From positions 1 through 64,000 of the forward strand of contig JAUIRK010000927.1 in assembly GCA_030549495.1 (NCBI GenBank): a DNA stretch of 64,000 nucleotides, in the 5' to 3' direction. Positions 59,601 through 64,000 of the stretch are shown one piece after another. The position numbers were made by a program, and so were the translations under genes. This stretch comes from Nectonema munidae (taxonomy: Eukaryota > Nematomorpha > Nectonematoida > Nectonematidae). Below the pieces are notes generated by a model, which ran no database searches, was not told the DNA's origin, and saw only the letters and a list, made by a program, of their open reading frames with translations. The stretch's first letter is position 1; each line of letters opens with the position of its first letter.

Positions 59601-60634
59601 AAATTTGAAGCTTTAAGCCATGTAGAATATAGAAAATAATTCCCAATATATACTATTATTAAATCAGCGTAACTAGCTTTTCAAGTACAGTTTTTAAAAT
59701 TGTTAGTCGAAAATGGAATGAAGTGGGTTTTATTTGCTTTTCAAAAATTCCAAAATCGATTCCATATTTCTGTTAAGAGTTAAATTGAAGATGGAAATTT
59801 TTTTTTGTTTGGGATAAATATTTTTGAAGAAAAGTGACGTCCATAAAAATTAGATGCTTCCTATGGCAATCTCATGTTCATATGTGACAGTATCGCTCTT
59901 GAACCATGTAACAAATAGTTTGATTATATTCTCAAAATGTCTAAATTCTTGCATCAACATAGATTAGCCCGATGAAAACGCAACATTTATGCCCTGGACT
60001 CAGTATTTCAGCTGAAAACGACTACTAAATCTTATTTTATCAAAACAAAAACCAAAGCATTATTACACTTCACTGATTTAGATATGAATCCTTCGTCGTA
60101 TGCGTTTGCTGACTCGAACTCTGGACCCTATACTTCAACATCGGTATTATCATCTTCCGCGATCACTTCAACCTCCTATTCATCATCAAGCGGAAACATC
60201 TTCGATAATACGGCATTAGACAGTCTGTTAAATACCACGTCAATCATAACCCCAGTCACATCGCCATTCGCTCAAATCACTTCTCCATCCCACCAATCAT
60301 CAACGTCGTCAGCCATCACATCATGTGCATTCGACAACATATCAAGTTTGGATCGGTTACTTTCGAATTCTCCTATCTCTTCAACTTCATCCTTGTCATG
60401 TCAACCAAATCTTCCACCCAATCATATAGCTTATTCTCAATCTATCCAATCAGACACTACTTCCCTCTTTTCTCCGAATAGCTCCCAACTCACAACTATG
60501 AATACTGTTGGTTTGAATCAAGCTGATTTCCCAGATGTGAGCGCCATCGGGTTATCATCGGGTTCAAAAATTAATGAAAATGTTTGCAGTGAAGATTTTG
60601 ATAAATGCTTCGATATTAAAGTTAAGCAGCCCTC
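23435..60634 (+). CDS. MED14: Mediator complex subunit 14 (MED14), partial: 12 exons found
   Basis: MED14 (RGR1/TRAP170) is the scaffold joining head, middle and tail of the nuclear Mediator complex, which links activators to RNA polymerase II. Coding segments found: 23435-23625, 25110-25215, 25579-25673, 27306-27384, 29954-30083, 35893-36311, 42379-42698, 44643-45020, 53229-53475, 54756-55058, 58088-59272, 60082-60634. All are bounded by AG and GT, and codon phase carries correctly across every adjacent junction except 36311/42379, where one exon is missing. They sum to 4006 bp (about 1335 aa; the human protein is 1454 aa). Order and similarity to my memory of human MED14 are continuous from TLIEF through the APL...NKLP...PMLGL repeat-like domain to the low-complexity linker. 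The C-terminal exons are not seen before 64 kb. The introns are swollen by transposons. Confidence 0.93.
24430..24570 (-). mobile_element. Penelope-like terminal remnant
   Basis: On the minus strand it reads TTCTGAAGAAGGCAGTTTCT then GACGAAACAGATCGGG. The CTGAAGAAG...ACGAAAC word pair is characteristic of Penelope-like elements near their terminal repeats. No coding part is next to it. It lies within MED14 intron 1. Confidence 0.5.
25110..25215 (+). CDS. MED14: MED14 exon 2
   Basis: The acceptor is TTACTTTTAG. The first base completes the Arg codon, then [22 protein letters not shown] and GKVEKCK follow. Human has KIEIVQFASRTRQLFVRLLALVKWANNAGKVEKC, split here as motifs. The exon ends in phase 0 at TGCAAA/GTATAT. 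The frame is missed by ATG-based open-frame finding because it has no internal Met. Confidence 0.92.
25475..25520. repeat. (CA)n microsatellite pair
   Basis: Two short CA runs (about 25475-25488 and 25506-25519) are separated by a non-repeat segment, in the MED14 intron between exons 2 and 3. Confidence 0.7.
25579..25673 (+). CDS. MED14: MED14 exon 3
   Basis: The acceptor is TTGCTTAG. The exon reads [20 protein letters not shown] then [11 protein letters not shown], matching human [31 protein letters not shown]. It ends GCAAG/GTAAAA, splitting an Arg codon as AG|A with exon 4. The previous exon ends in phase 0, as required. Confidence 0.93.
26570..27038 (+). pseudogene. CENP-B/Tigger-type transposase fragment
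   Basis: A broken frame reads [19 protein letters not shown], then [20 protein letters not shown] and LSGESA. This is the CENP-B-type helix-turn-helix of Tigger/jerky transposases (usual form: NIPVSGP..QEKA..FKASNGWLDKFKxRH...SGESA). A second open stretch (about 26841-27038) with [18 protein letters not shown] may belong to the same protein, but I cannot place it. No DDE domain follows. It lies in a MED14 intron in sense orientation. Confidence 0.7.
27306..27384 (+). CDS. MED14: MED14 exon 4
   Basis: The acceptor is TTTTATAG. The exon reads (R)[19 protein letters not shown] then FVPTCIK, matching human [26 protein letters not shown]. The donor is CAAG/GTAATT, phase 0. The intron before it (25674-27305) holds a Tigger-like transposase fragment. 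Confidence 0.95.
27976..28090 (+). mobile_element. tRNA-derived SINE, family A
   Basis: It has GTGAGTAAGGTTGGTTATG (A-box-like) and GGGTTCGATCCC (good B box) at pol III spacing. It is followed by a shared tail, GCATCAAGCCTACTTTCTCAT. The same sequence occurs on the minus strand at 32640-32757. It does not fold as a full tRNA, so it is a SINE rather than a tRNA gene. Confidence 0.75.
28480..28760. repeat. GACTCC-rich dispersed repeat
   Basis: It contains repeated CGACTCC-type words (CGCCGACTCC, CTCCGACTCCACCCACTC, CCGACTCC). It is related to the CTGACTCCGATCCCAACT part of the 281-bp repeats at 11.4 and 34.4 kb. Open frames here are not genes. Confidence 0.6.
29954..30083 (+). CDS. MED14: MED14 exon 5
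   Basis: The acceptor is CATTTTTAG. The exon reads [20 protein letters not shown] then a basic helix and [11 protein letters not shown], matching human DKIIPPDPIT...LPPQLANLTV. The donor is GTGG/GTAAGA, leaving one base. The upstream intron (27385-29953) holds a tRNA-derived SINE and a GACTCC-type repeat. Confidence 0.92.
30290..33240 (-). mobile_element. LINE, nearly full-length, decayed (RTE/CR1-type endonuclease, clade uncertain)
   Basis: Minus-strand order: endonuclease start with [12 protein letters not shown] (about 33150); [19 protein letters not shown] and [10 protein letters not shown] (about 32930-32790); [19 protein letters not shown] after the SINE interruption; a [17 protein letters not shown] linker (about 32150); reverse transcriptase with [13 protein letters not shown] (about 31530), [12 protein letters not shown] and YADDLVIM (about 31260-31150); a CDVCGKR...C zinc-finger-like segment (about 30980); and a C-terminal domain with [12 protein letters not shown] (about 30600). 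The endonuclease resembles the family often annotated as craniofacial development protein 2-like. Many stops and frameshifts are present. It is antisense in MED14 intron 5. Confidence 0.88.
32640..32757 (-). mobile_element. tRNA-derived SINE, family A, inserted in the LINE
   Basis: It is the complement of the 27976 copy (GGGTTCGATCCC B box at about 32699). The LINE frame stops at its right edge after VIGNTNP and resumes at its left edge with [10 protein letters not shown]. The SINE therefore entered an existing LINE and is younger. Confidence 0.8.
33300..35890. other. GC-richer stretch with coding-like debris, family unassigned
   Basis: Apart from the 281-bp repeat (34434-34714), this intron 5 segment has minus-strand pieces that look like old protein sequence. 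These are a 101-codon frame at 34052-34357 and a broken stretch at about 35050-35680. There is also a 77-codon plus-strand frame at 33755-33988. I could not assign them to any host gene or element family. They are most likely relics of a mobile element. Confidence 0.3.
34434..34714 (+). repeat. 281-bp repeat, copy 2 (identical to 11368-11648)
   Basis: Same orientation and same length as copy 1, with no difference seen. Flanks differ on both sides (left ATTTCAATA against ATTTTCT; right TTTTTCTAG against ACTACAAA). This copy lies in MED14 intron 5. No target duplication or terminal repeat is evident. Confidence 0.9.
35893..36311 (+). CDS. MED14: MED14 exon 6
   Basis: The acceptor is CACTTTAAG. 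After the split Glu codon come [20 protein letters not shown], an acidic Ser-rich insert of about 35 residues absent from human, then [15 protein letters not shown] and [19 protein letters not shown]. Human has [20 protein letters not shown], then DVPWRLLKLEILVED and DMYNCLHSFCLSLQLEVLH. The donor is TGTCAA/GTAAGC, phase 0. The upstream intron (30084-35892) is 5.8 kb and holds the largest LINE of the window. Confidence 0.94.
36794..37281. mobile_element. hAT-type MITE
   Basis: The left end is CAGTAACGTAGCCAG followed by GGAGGGGCCAAATGGGGCAC. The right end, complemented, is CATCCACGTAGCCAG followed by CTATGGGGCAC. The flanks on both sides are TATATATA, which could be an 8-bp target duplication but is low complexity. 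The interior is AT-rich and non-coding. A related terminal word occurs at 18119. Confidence 0.7.
37395..37500 (+). mobile_element. tRNA-derived SINE, family B
   Basis: GATGGCCTAGTGATAGGAGC (A box) and CAGTTCGATTCC (B box) are about 35 bases apart. A second, diverged copy lies on the minus strand at 45235-45345. The flanks differ and no mature tRNA fold is complete. It is SINE-like, not a tRNA gene. Confidence 0.7.
38870..40530 (+). mobile_element. Penelope-like retroelement relic
   Basis: Short pieces in order read [15 protein letters not shown] (N-terminal), [20 protein letters not shown] (RT finger region, about 39160), [12 protein letters not shown] (about 39900) and [12 protein letters not shown] (about 40255). 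The last resembles the GIY-YIG endonuclease of Penelope-like elements. It is heavily broken. It is the only sizeable retroelement in the gene lying in sense orientation. It occupies the intron where a MED14 exon is missing. Confidence 0.65.
40575..41935 (-). mobile_element. LINE, 5'-truncated, decayed
   Basis: Minus-strand pieces: [19 protein letters not shown] and [20 protein letters not shown] (about 41890-41740, RT palm), a patch before GVPCS (about 41600), [12 protein letters not shown] (about 41190) and [20 protein letters not shown] (about 41030). The C-terminus has [16 protein letters not shown] and [12 protein letters not shown] (about 40850-40730). It belongs to the same broad group as the 30.3-kb LINE. 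The 3' end lies beside an ATATATG-rich tract. Several stops and frameshifts are present. Confidence 0.85.
42379..42698 (+). CDS. MED14: MED14 exon (seventh found)
   Basis: The acceptor is ATTTTTTAG, with two bases completing a codon begun in an exon I did not find. A beta-rich stretch ([20 protein letters not shown]) is followed by [19 protein letters not shown], matching human SIEKLLIDSVHARAHQKLQ. The donor is TTGAAA/GTGCGT, phase 0. Given the phases, the missing exon must enter in phase 0 and leave one base over. Confidence 0.88.
42700..44250. other. MED14 intron with repeat debris
   Basis: CACCCCGGCTTGTACCCTAG with a TGATGATAATGATT tail (about 42855-42920) looks like a LINE 3' tail. CACTGGTCAACAAATTTTTA (about 42927) looks like a DNA-transposon terminus without a partner. 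A GC-rich patch at about 43530-43620 is unexplained. No coding exon is supported. Confidence 0.4.
44254..44400 (+). other. unplaced coding-like segment (candidate exon)
   Basis: After TTTGCAG an open frame begins [18 protein letters not shown] and continues [19 protein letters not shown]. It is locally GC-richer than its surroundings and reads like real protein. MED14 needs no exon here: the flanking exons join in phase 0 and align without a gap. No good donor ends it. It could be an alternative exon, a relic of another gene, or chance. Confidence 0.3.
44643..45020 (+). CDS. MED14: MED14 exon (eighth found)
   Basis: The acceptor is TTGAATTCCAG. Exactly 126 codons, phase 0 at both ends. It reads [19 protein letters not shown] (human ECLHIFVDLHSGMFQLMLY region), then a helix with [20 protein letters not shown] (human QRCKQSIKHLPTISSE region), and ends KKFSEIFL before the donor TTTTTTA/GTAAGT. 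The spliced junction gives FLVVEIL against human YIVVEML. Confidence 0.88.
45235..45345 (-). mobile_element. tRNA-derived SINE, family B, copy 2
   Basis: On the minus strand it reads CAGATGGCCTAATGGTGGGA (A box) and GGTTTGGAACCCCGATCGTG (B-box region with changes). It is diverged from the 37.4-kb copy, so old. Confidence 0.65.
45990..46690 (-). mobile_element. LINE 3' fragment
   Basis: Minus-strand frames carry the C-terminal LINE region. [19 protein letters not shown] (about 46515) is followed by [18 protein letters not shown] (about 46190) and [17 protein letters not shown]. This is the usual RWxGHVxRxxxxD tail. Reverse transcriptase is absent. It is antisense in the largest MED14 intron. 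Confidence 0.7.
46900..49560 (-). mobile_element. LTR-kin/DIRS-like retroelement fossil
   Basis: Parts, in minus-strand order: gag-like or unknown N-terminal region with Cys-rich segments (about 48580-49530), a linker region (about 48040-48690), reverse transcriptase (about 47445-48180; [20 protein letters not shown] and YLDDILIKG boxes) and RNase H (about 46970-47335; [11 protein letters not shown] and [11 protein letters not shown]). The box wording is unlike Gypsy or Copia and closer to the DIRS/VIPER side, but the lineage is not settled. No flanking terminal repeats or recombinase were seen. It is broken, with a handful of interruptions and lost ends. Frames are long enough to suggest middle age, younger than the 18-kb fossil. 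Confidence 0.8.
49570..50175 (-). mobile_element. LINE reverse transcriptase fragment
   Basis: The minus strand reads [20 protein letters not shown] and [16 protein letters not shown] (about 50070-49950), then a degraded palm with VGLNQSSAF and [11 protein letters not shown] (about 49780-49690). The motif order is that of the GF(R/M)P..STxDAIF...QGS...ADD region. It lies just beyond the edge of the retroelement fossil. Several stops. Confidence 0.7.
50646..51059. mobile_element. Tigger/pogo-type MITE, 414 bp
   Basis: The ends are CACTAGAACCTACGTTTTAC on the left and, complemented, CAGTAGAACCTACGTTTTAC on the right (about 22 bp matched with one difference). They are flanked by TA on both sides (50644-50645, 51060-51061). 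The interior repeats ACGTAAAACGTAGG and ATTTTACG words in both orientations. The CAGTxGAACCT start resembles Tigger elements. No coding capacity. Confidence 0.88.
52080..52342 (-). mobile_element. possible LINE 3' relic
   Basis: A broken minus-strand frame reads DDDRHIKRL, then [16 protein letters not shown], weakly like the RxxRGRPxxRWxDGV tail seen in the other LINEs here. Similarity is poor. Confidence 0.3.
52348..52456. mobile_element. piggyBac-type MITE, 109 bp
   Basis: TTAA (52344-52347) precedes CCCATTTACGACCAA, and CTTGGTCTTAAATGGG precedes TTAA (52457-52460). The inverted repeats match over about 15 bp with one difference. A small inner hairpin (TGTTCC...GGAACA) lies near the left end. 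It is too short to code. Confidence 0.9.
53229..53475 (+). CDS. MED14: MED14 exon (ninth found)
   Basis: The acceptor is AATGCCAG. The exon begins [15 protein letters not shown] (human VVEMLEVPNKPTQLSY) and continues [13 protein letters not shown], followed by a Ser-rich stretch and [16 protein letters not shown]. The donor CTAGTC/GTAATT leaves one base. It follows the largest intron of the gene (45021-53228, 8.2 kb), filled with retroelement relics and MITEs. Confidence 0.88.
54756..55058 (+). CDS. MED14: MED14 exon (tenth found)
   Basis: The acceptor is TTATTTTTAG. Two bases complete a Leu codon; then [20 protein letters not shown], a segment with [13 protein letters not shown] (human MPFVGLRLELSNLEI), [14 protein letters not shown] (human FSHAIRLLKIPPC) and FDCSFSLHG (human LDCTFRLQG). 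The donor is TTCATG/GTAACT with one base left. A longer open frame in another register starts upstream and is a shadow. Confidence 0.9.
55149..57385. mobile_element. piggyBac-type non-autonomous element with a nested MITE
   Basis: TTAA (55145-55148) precedes CCCTCGCAAG. The right end reads CCAAGCGAGGG followed by TTAA (57386-57389). The perfect terminal match is 7 bp (CCCTCGC), with subterminal GGGCCT and GGTGGC-like words on both sides. The interior has CGCCATCTATAAAC (about 55317), a word shared with the subterminal parts of the 2669-10128 element. No transposase frame is recognisable. It lies in the MED14 intron before the large exon. Confidence 0.65.
56625..57062. mobile_element. nested MITE, hAT- or piggyBac-like
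   Basis: The left end is ACCTGGGTTACTCAACCCGG and GTCCACATGGACCC. The right end, complemented, is ACCCCGAGTTTCTCAACC, then ACTCAAGGACCC. Both sides are next to TTAAA. The GGxTxCTCAACC opening is typical of hAT MITEs, while TTAA flanks would fit piggyBac. The superfamily is open. It lies inside the 55149-57385 element. Confidence 0.6.
58088..59272 (+). CDS. MED14: MED14 large exon (eleventh found)
   Basis: The acceptor is TTCTTTAG. GA completes a Gly codon, so the junction reads [19 protein letters not shown] (human [20 protein letters not shown]). Then come [35 protein letters not shown] (human YNYRKLILCYGTTKG), [32 protein letters not shown] (human ILPQSSTHIRLAFRNMYCI) and a Gln/Pro/Ser-rich linker with [11 protein letters not shown] (human PGLKTFLNMF). 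The exon is 1185 bp, open throughout. The donor GCCAACA/GTAAGA leaves one base. The exon is GC-richer than the flanking introns. Confidence 0.95.
59273..60081. other. MED14 intron, nothing recognised
   Basis: AT-rich spacer between the large exon and the Ser/Thr-rich exon. It has ordinary splice ends and no repeat family that I recognise. Confidence 0.6.
60082..60634 (+). CDS. MED14: MED14 exon (twelfth found), Ser/Thr-rich linker
   Basis: The acceptor is CACTGATTTAG. AT completes an Asn codon, then about 183 residues very rich in Ser, Thr, Pro, Asn and Gln follow, with two [21 protein letters not shown] repeats. This fits the disordered linker of MED14 (human QLQPPP...SPPTS region), which carries little sequence conservation, so the call rests on phase and position. 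The donor CCCTC/GTAAGA leaves two bases. The following C-terminal domain is not seen by 64 kb. Confidence 0.82.
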
Positions 60635-61617
60635 GTAAGAAACTTTCAATTTTTTCTGTTTCTATGTACTTATCTTCCTTTCTTGCAAGTTAACTCCGTA
60701 ATCCATTTCATCCAAAAAAAGCAGATGAGATTAAGCAGTTTGATATAAAAGTTGCTTTAAATTAAGAAATCGTTTTAGGATCTAAAATTGATACATTTTT
60801 TTCTTCATTACATTCTTGCACGCAAAAACAACTTTTTATTGATTTTGTGGTATGGGGTTGCTTTCCTTTAAAAAATTTAGTTGTTCAGAGTATGAGAATA
60901 TGTTTATAAAATTCATTCTTGTCTCTACGCTTCAATAAAACAAAACAATCTACAGAAAATATTTCGTATACAGTGTATGCATCGTATACAACTGATTCCT
61001 GTGTAAACTGAATTTTTATAGTCCTGTTTTTTATATATTGAAAAATCGGTGAGATAACTTTTAAAAACTCGAGCCTCCATATACCCGATCTTCTTGTCCA
61101 TATTTTATTGCGTGTAGACCGGTGTTCAAGATTTTACACAATTTTTTTGTATACGTTTCCTATATGTGCATTATTCAGAGCGTTTCCTTTGATTTTCCAC
61201 TCATTTTCACTAAACTTCTTTTCGTTTCTTCTTTGCGCACTTTTTCTTCTTACTTTTATTCATCGTTTCTTTTCTTCTATTTAAATTCCTTTAACTCATT
61301 TAAATTTAAAAAAACTTTGTTCTTTCATTTTTTAATTATGATTTATTTATCCTGCTTAGTTTTCAATTGTCTAAGTTATCTTCGGTTAGCATAAAAATGA
61401 TAAAGTACTTTGCTAAGATAAAGTTTATTTTTTTCTAAGAGCAATCATGTATTTCAAACAATACCTGATAAACATGCCTTCCTTCCATTCCTGATACCTT
61501 ATTTGGTCCTGAAGCCACCCTTGTTGTGCAGATTTGAGTGTAAAATTTTCTTCCTCATTTACTATAATTATTAAGCACAAATTGAAATGCGTCATAAAAA
61601 ATGGAAACTCTATAAGG
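60635..61617. other. MED14 downstream intron, no exon found
   Basis: It starts with the donor GTAAGA. I looked for the conserved MED14 C-terminal domain (human motifs such as ILLLPSP and ERFLGSV) and saw nothing similar. The open frame at 61122-61394 is hydrophobic and AT-driven, not supported. Confidence 0.5.
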
Positions 61618-62002
61618 CAGTGGTTCCTAACTCTTTTACTCCGAGAGACCCTTTTTTATCATTTGTACAAATTAATTCCCCTCTCTTAGCGTCTAACCCA
61701 ATGTTTTCCAAAAATTGCCAGAATTATTTAAAACATTTATCAAAATCTTCATATTTCTTCCTAATCAATGCTCTGTTAAGACTACTGAAGAAAACGTTAA
61801 TGCATTATCTTTAAATGGAATATTTTTATAGTATAAATTGTCCACATTTAATATCAAATAATAATTCTACTTTATTTTTATACTTATATAAACATATTGA
61901 TAATTTTATCGCTTCTGATCTTTACAGTTAGAGTCTAACGGTTTGTAGTTCCAAAATTTTCCCTTCACCAAGGGGGAATTCCTTCAAGGTTGAGAACCGC
62001 TC
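61618..62002. mobile_element. hAT-type MITE
   Basis: The left end is CAGTGGTTCCTAACTCTTTT with GAGAGACCC. The right end, complemented, is GAGCGGTTCTCAACCTTGAA. This is the classic CAGxGGTTCTCAACC hAT opening. The flanking octamers (CTATAAGG, CTCTAATA) match only partly. Non-coding. Confidence 0.7.
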
Positions 62003-62835
62003 CTCTAATACGTATCCAAAATGCAAAAAATCTTGCAGCTAGAAGAAAATTTAATTTTTTAAATTTTGCGTCTTCTCTTATAACCCATCGATTCTTTGTT
62101 TGTGTTAGCCACTATTCGATTTTGCTATCTATTAAAAAACAAAATCTACAGTTTGTGAGCCTCAATATGAGCACGGAGTCAGGGTGTGGAATGCGAATAT
62201 GTGTAGATGAACAGTCAATCAATCTTTATTAGAGTATCTCAAAAATGAAGAAAGAAACCTATTTAAAATTATAAATTTTATTTAAATATTTGAAACTGAA
62301 ATTGAACATTCTAAACATTTTTTTCCATGAGATGTAGATCTAATAATGAGTTTTCAGAGATGTGGTGATTATTTTTTGTAACCTACAATTTATTTATAAT
62401 GGATTAATTTTCACTAAAAATTGACTTTAGACATTAAGTCTTTCAGTCCTAAAAAATTACCTCTTAATTTTTTTTAGGAAAATTATTATAAGTAGATTGT
62501 TAGGAATTAGTTAAACATATTTTATAAATAATTTTATCAATTTCCTTTTTTATTTAAGGAAAAAAATATTTAAAAATTTTGGGTGGAATCCCACCCACCA
62601 GGTCGGAAAAGTTTAACTTTATTTGGTAAGGAAAGTATGATAGAGTATTTGTACTTTTTTTTTAAAAGATCAAAACATAATTAATTTTATACAAAGTTTG
62701 CTTAAATAACTCAATCTACTTATTTTAAAGTATAAAATTATAAAAAGGTAATACAAAATGCTTTATTTTTATGTAATAAAAAGTATTTTTGATAGTGAAA
62801 AAATTTTTTCACAAAAAGTAAGTTTAAAAATTTCT

Positions 62836-64000
62836 TTATTCATGATATTTTTCCCAGCAATTTCGATTTTTATTGAGACAGAGATAAACGTCACAATCTA
62901 AGCACTTGATAAATCCTTTATGATCATTTTTTTCTTTGTCATAACACTGTTTGCATCGTCCATGTTTCTCAGCATACTGGATTCTATGTCTTTCTGAATT
63001 GTAAGGTTTTTGTATAGAAGGAGTTTGCTTTTTTCTGGATGAAAAATTTCCAATAAGGGAAAGAGCTAAAATTCTCTTCTAAACTCTTTTTGCGTTTTTA
63101 TAGAGTTTTCTTGTTTATCGAAAATTTTTTTCTTTAATATTCTGGTAAACAATGAAAAAATTTACAATGCCCATATTGATGTAATCCCAAAATGGTCTGC
63201 AATAATATTTTCCAGGGCTTTTTCTATCAAATGTATAAACACTGGTTTGTTGATCTAGAAGGTCAGTTCCTCGCATAAATTTGTTATAACGTTGAACCAT
63301 TGCAGGTACTTGAATATTGACTTTACCTGGTTTTCCCTTCTGCCTATGCTTCACAGAAACCGTGTTTGTTTCAGCTCCTGAGTCAATAGTTGATAACATC
63401 ATGACAACTTTTGTATCTAGCCATTTCACCAAGGACATCCCATTATAGAATCTTGCTTCGATTTCACCCTTTTTTAATTCTTTATCCAACTTTAAATCTT
63501 TTGGGAGTCCTTTTCTATTTTGTCTTACAGTACCGCATGAAAATATGTTATGCTCTGCCATAAGACGGTATACTAAAGCAGGTGATGTATAGAAATTGTC
63601 AAAAAACAAATGACAGCCTGAGTTTGACAATGATTTTGTCAGTTGCATGACTACGCTTTCAGATAAACCAACTTCGGTTGCACTAGATTTTCTACCAACA
63701 TAGATGTCAAATTCAAATAAATAACCACTTCTTGCATCATTTCTGCACCAATGCTTGAAACCTCTTTGAATAGGTTTATCTTTCATCTATTCTTTCATCA
63801 AACTCTGCCCTTTGAATTTAACCATTCGTTCATCAATAGCTTGCTCAAAAGTTGGTTCCATCGCATTTTGAAAAGCAGCATTGAAATGATCTATTAGAGG
63901 TCTTATTTTCCATGCTCTGTCATAAGAAGGATTTTGCAGACTGGCAAGCGCTTTGTTGTTGTCAGAAAAGTGCAAAGCTCTTCTGATTGCGTACATTCTA
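62836..64000 (-). pseudogene. piggyBac transposase, young, cut by window end
   Basis: On the minus strand, 63996-63787 covers the end of the N-terminal domain with IRPLIDHFN and AIDERMVKFKG. Then 63786-63115 has KPIQRGFKHW, LFEFDIYVGRK, CHLFFDNFYTSPALVYRL, GTVRQNRKGLP and KFMRGTDLLDQQ, plus the YYCRPFWDYINM segment. These include the DDE_Tnp_1_7 catalytic blocks (Asp in FFDNF; Asp in MRGTDLLDQ). The C-terminal Cys-rich zinc finger (RCKQCYDK, GFIKCLDCDVYLC, NCWEKYH) ends at the stop at 62836-62838. One in-frame TAG at about 63784, where related proteins usually have Tyr, and about two frame changes after 63115 disable it. The N-terminus and left terminal repeat lie beyond 64000. Confidence 0.92.

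Noticed and set aside
61122-61394. Hydrophobic 90-codon frame as a membrane protein
   Set aside because: The composition follows from T-rich DNA; no signal or family and no splice support.

Overview
This is an AT-rich, intron-rich eukaryotic (metazoan) window dominated by degraded transposable elements. It carries one recognisable host gene: most of MED14, the backbone subunit of the Mediator complex. The gene runs on the + strand from about 23.4 kb to at least 60.6 kb. I found twelve coding exons; each has AG/GT boundaries, and the codon phase carries correctly across every adjacent junction. The MED14 sequence is diverged and Ser/Thr-rich. The mix of piggyBac, Tigger/pogo, hAT-type, Penelope-like, LINE and tRNA-derived SINE relics suits an arthropod-like invertebrate. 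A copepod crustacean is my best guess, but that is inference only.

Layout. 1-10 kb: hAT and piggyBac remnants, then a piggyBac-type element (2669-10128) with TTAA flanks and a decayed minus-strand transposase. It is interrupted by a 3.5-kb second element (6088-9627) with its own inverted termini, a tandem array and a G/C hairpin. 11.4 kb: a 281-bp block that recurs without visible difference at 34.4 kb. 14.2-15.9 kb: a decayed Tigger transposon. 15.9-17.3 kb: an inverted partial copy of the 7.8-9.5 kb repeat. 18.1-19.0 kb: a reverse-transcriptase fossil, followed by tandem repeats and minisatellites to 20 kb. 20-23.4 kb: non-coding, with a fold-back element and a LINE endonuclease relic.

23.4-60.6 kb: MED14. 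Its introns hold a CENP-B/Tigger fragment, two tRNA-derived SINE families, a nearly full-length LINE (30.3-33.2 kb) interrupted by a SINE, other LINE pieces, a Penelope-like relic, an LTR-kin/DIRS-like fossil (46.9-49.6 kb), and MITEs with clear termini and target-site duplications (50.6, 52.3, 36.8, 55.1-57.4 kb). All LINE and RT fossils within the gene except the Penelope-like one are antisense to MED14. One expected MED14 exon, between 36,312 and 42,378, was not found. The C-terminal exons are not in the window and probably lie beyond its right edge. 62.8-64.0 kb: the C-terminal two thirds of another, much younger-looking piggyBac transposase on the minus strand, cut by the window end.

I found no convincing new multi-gene system. 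The most notable items are the reconstructed MED14 gene, the nested piggyBac complex, the identical 281-bp duplication and several well-bounded MITE families.
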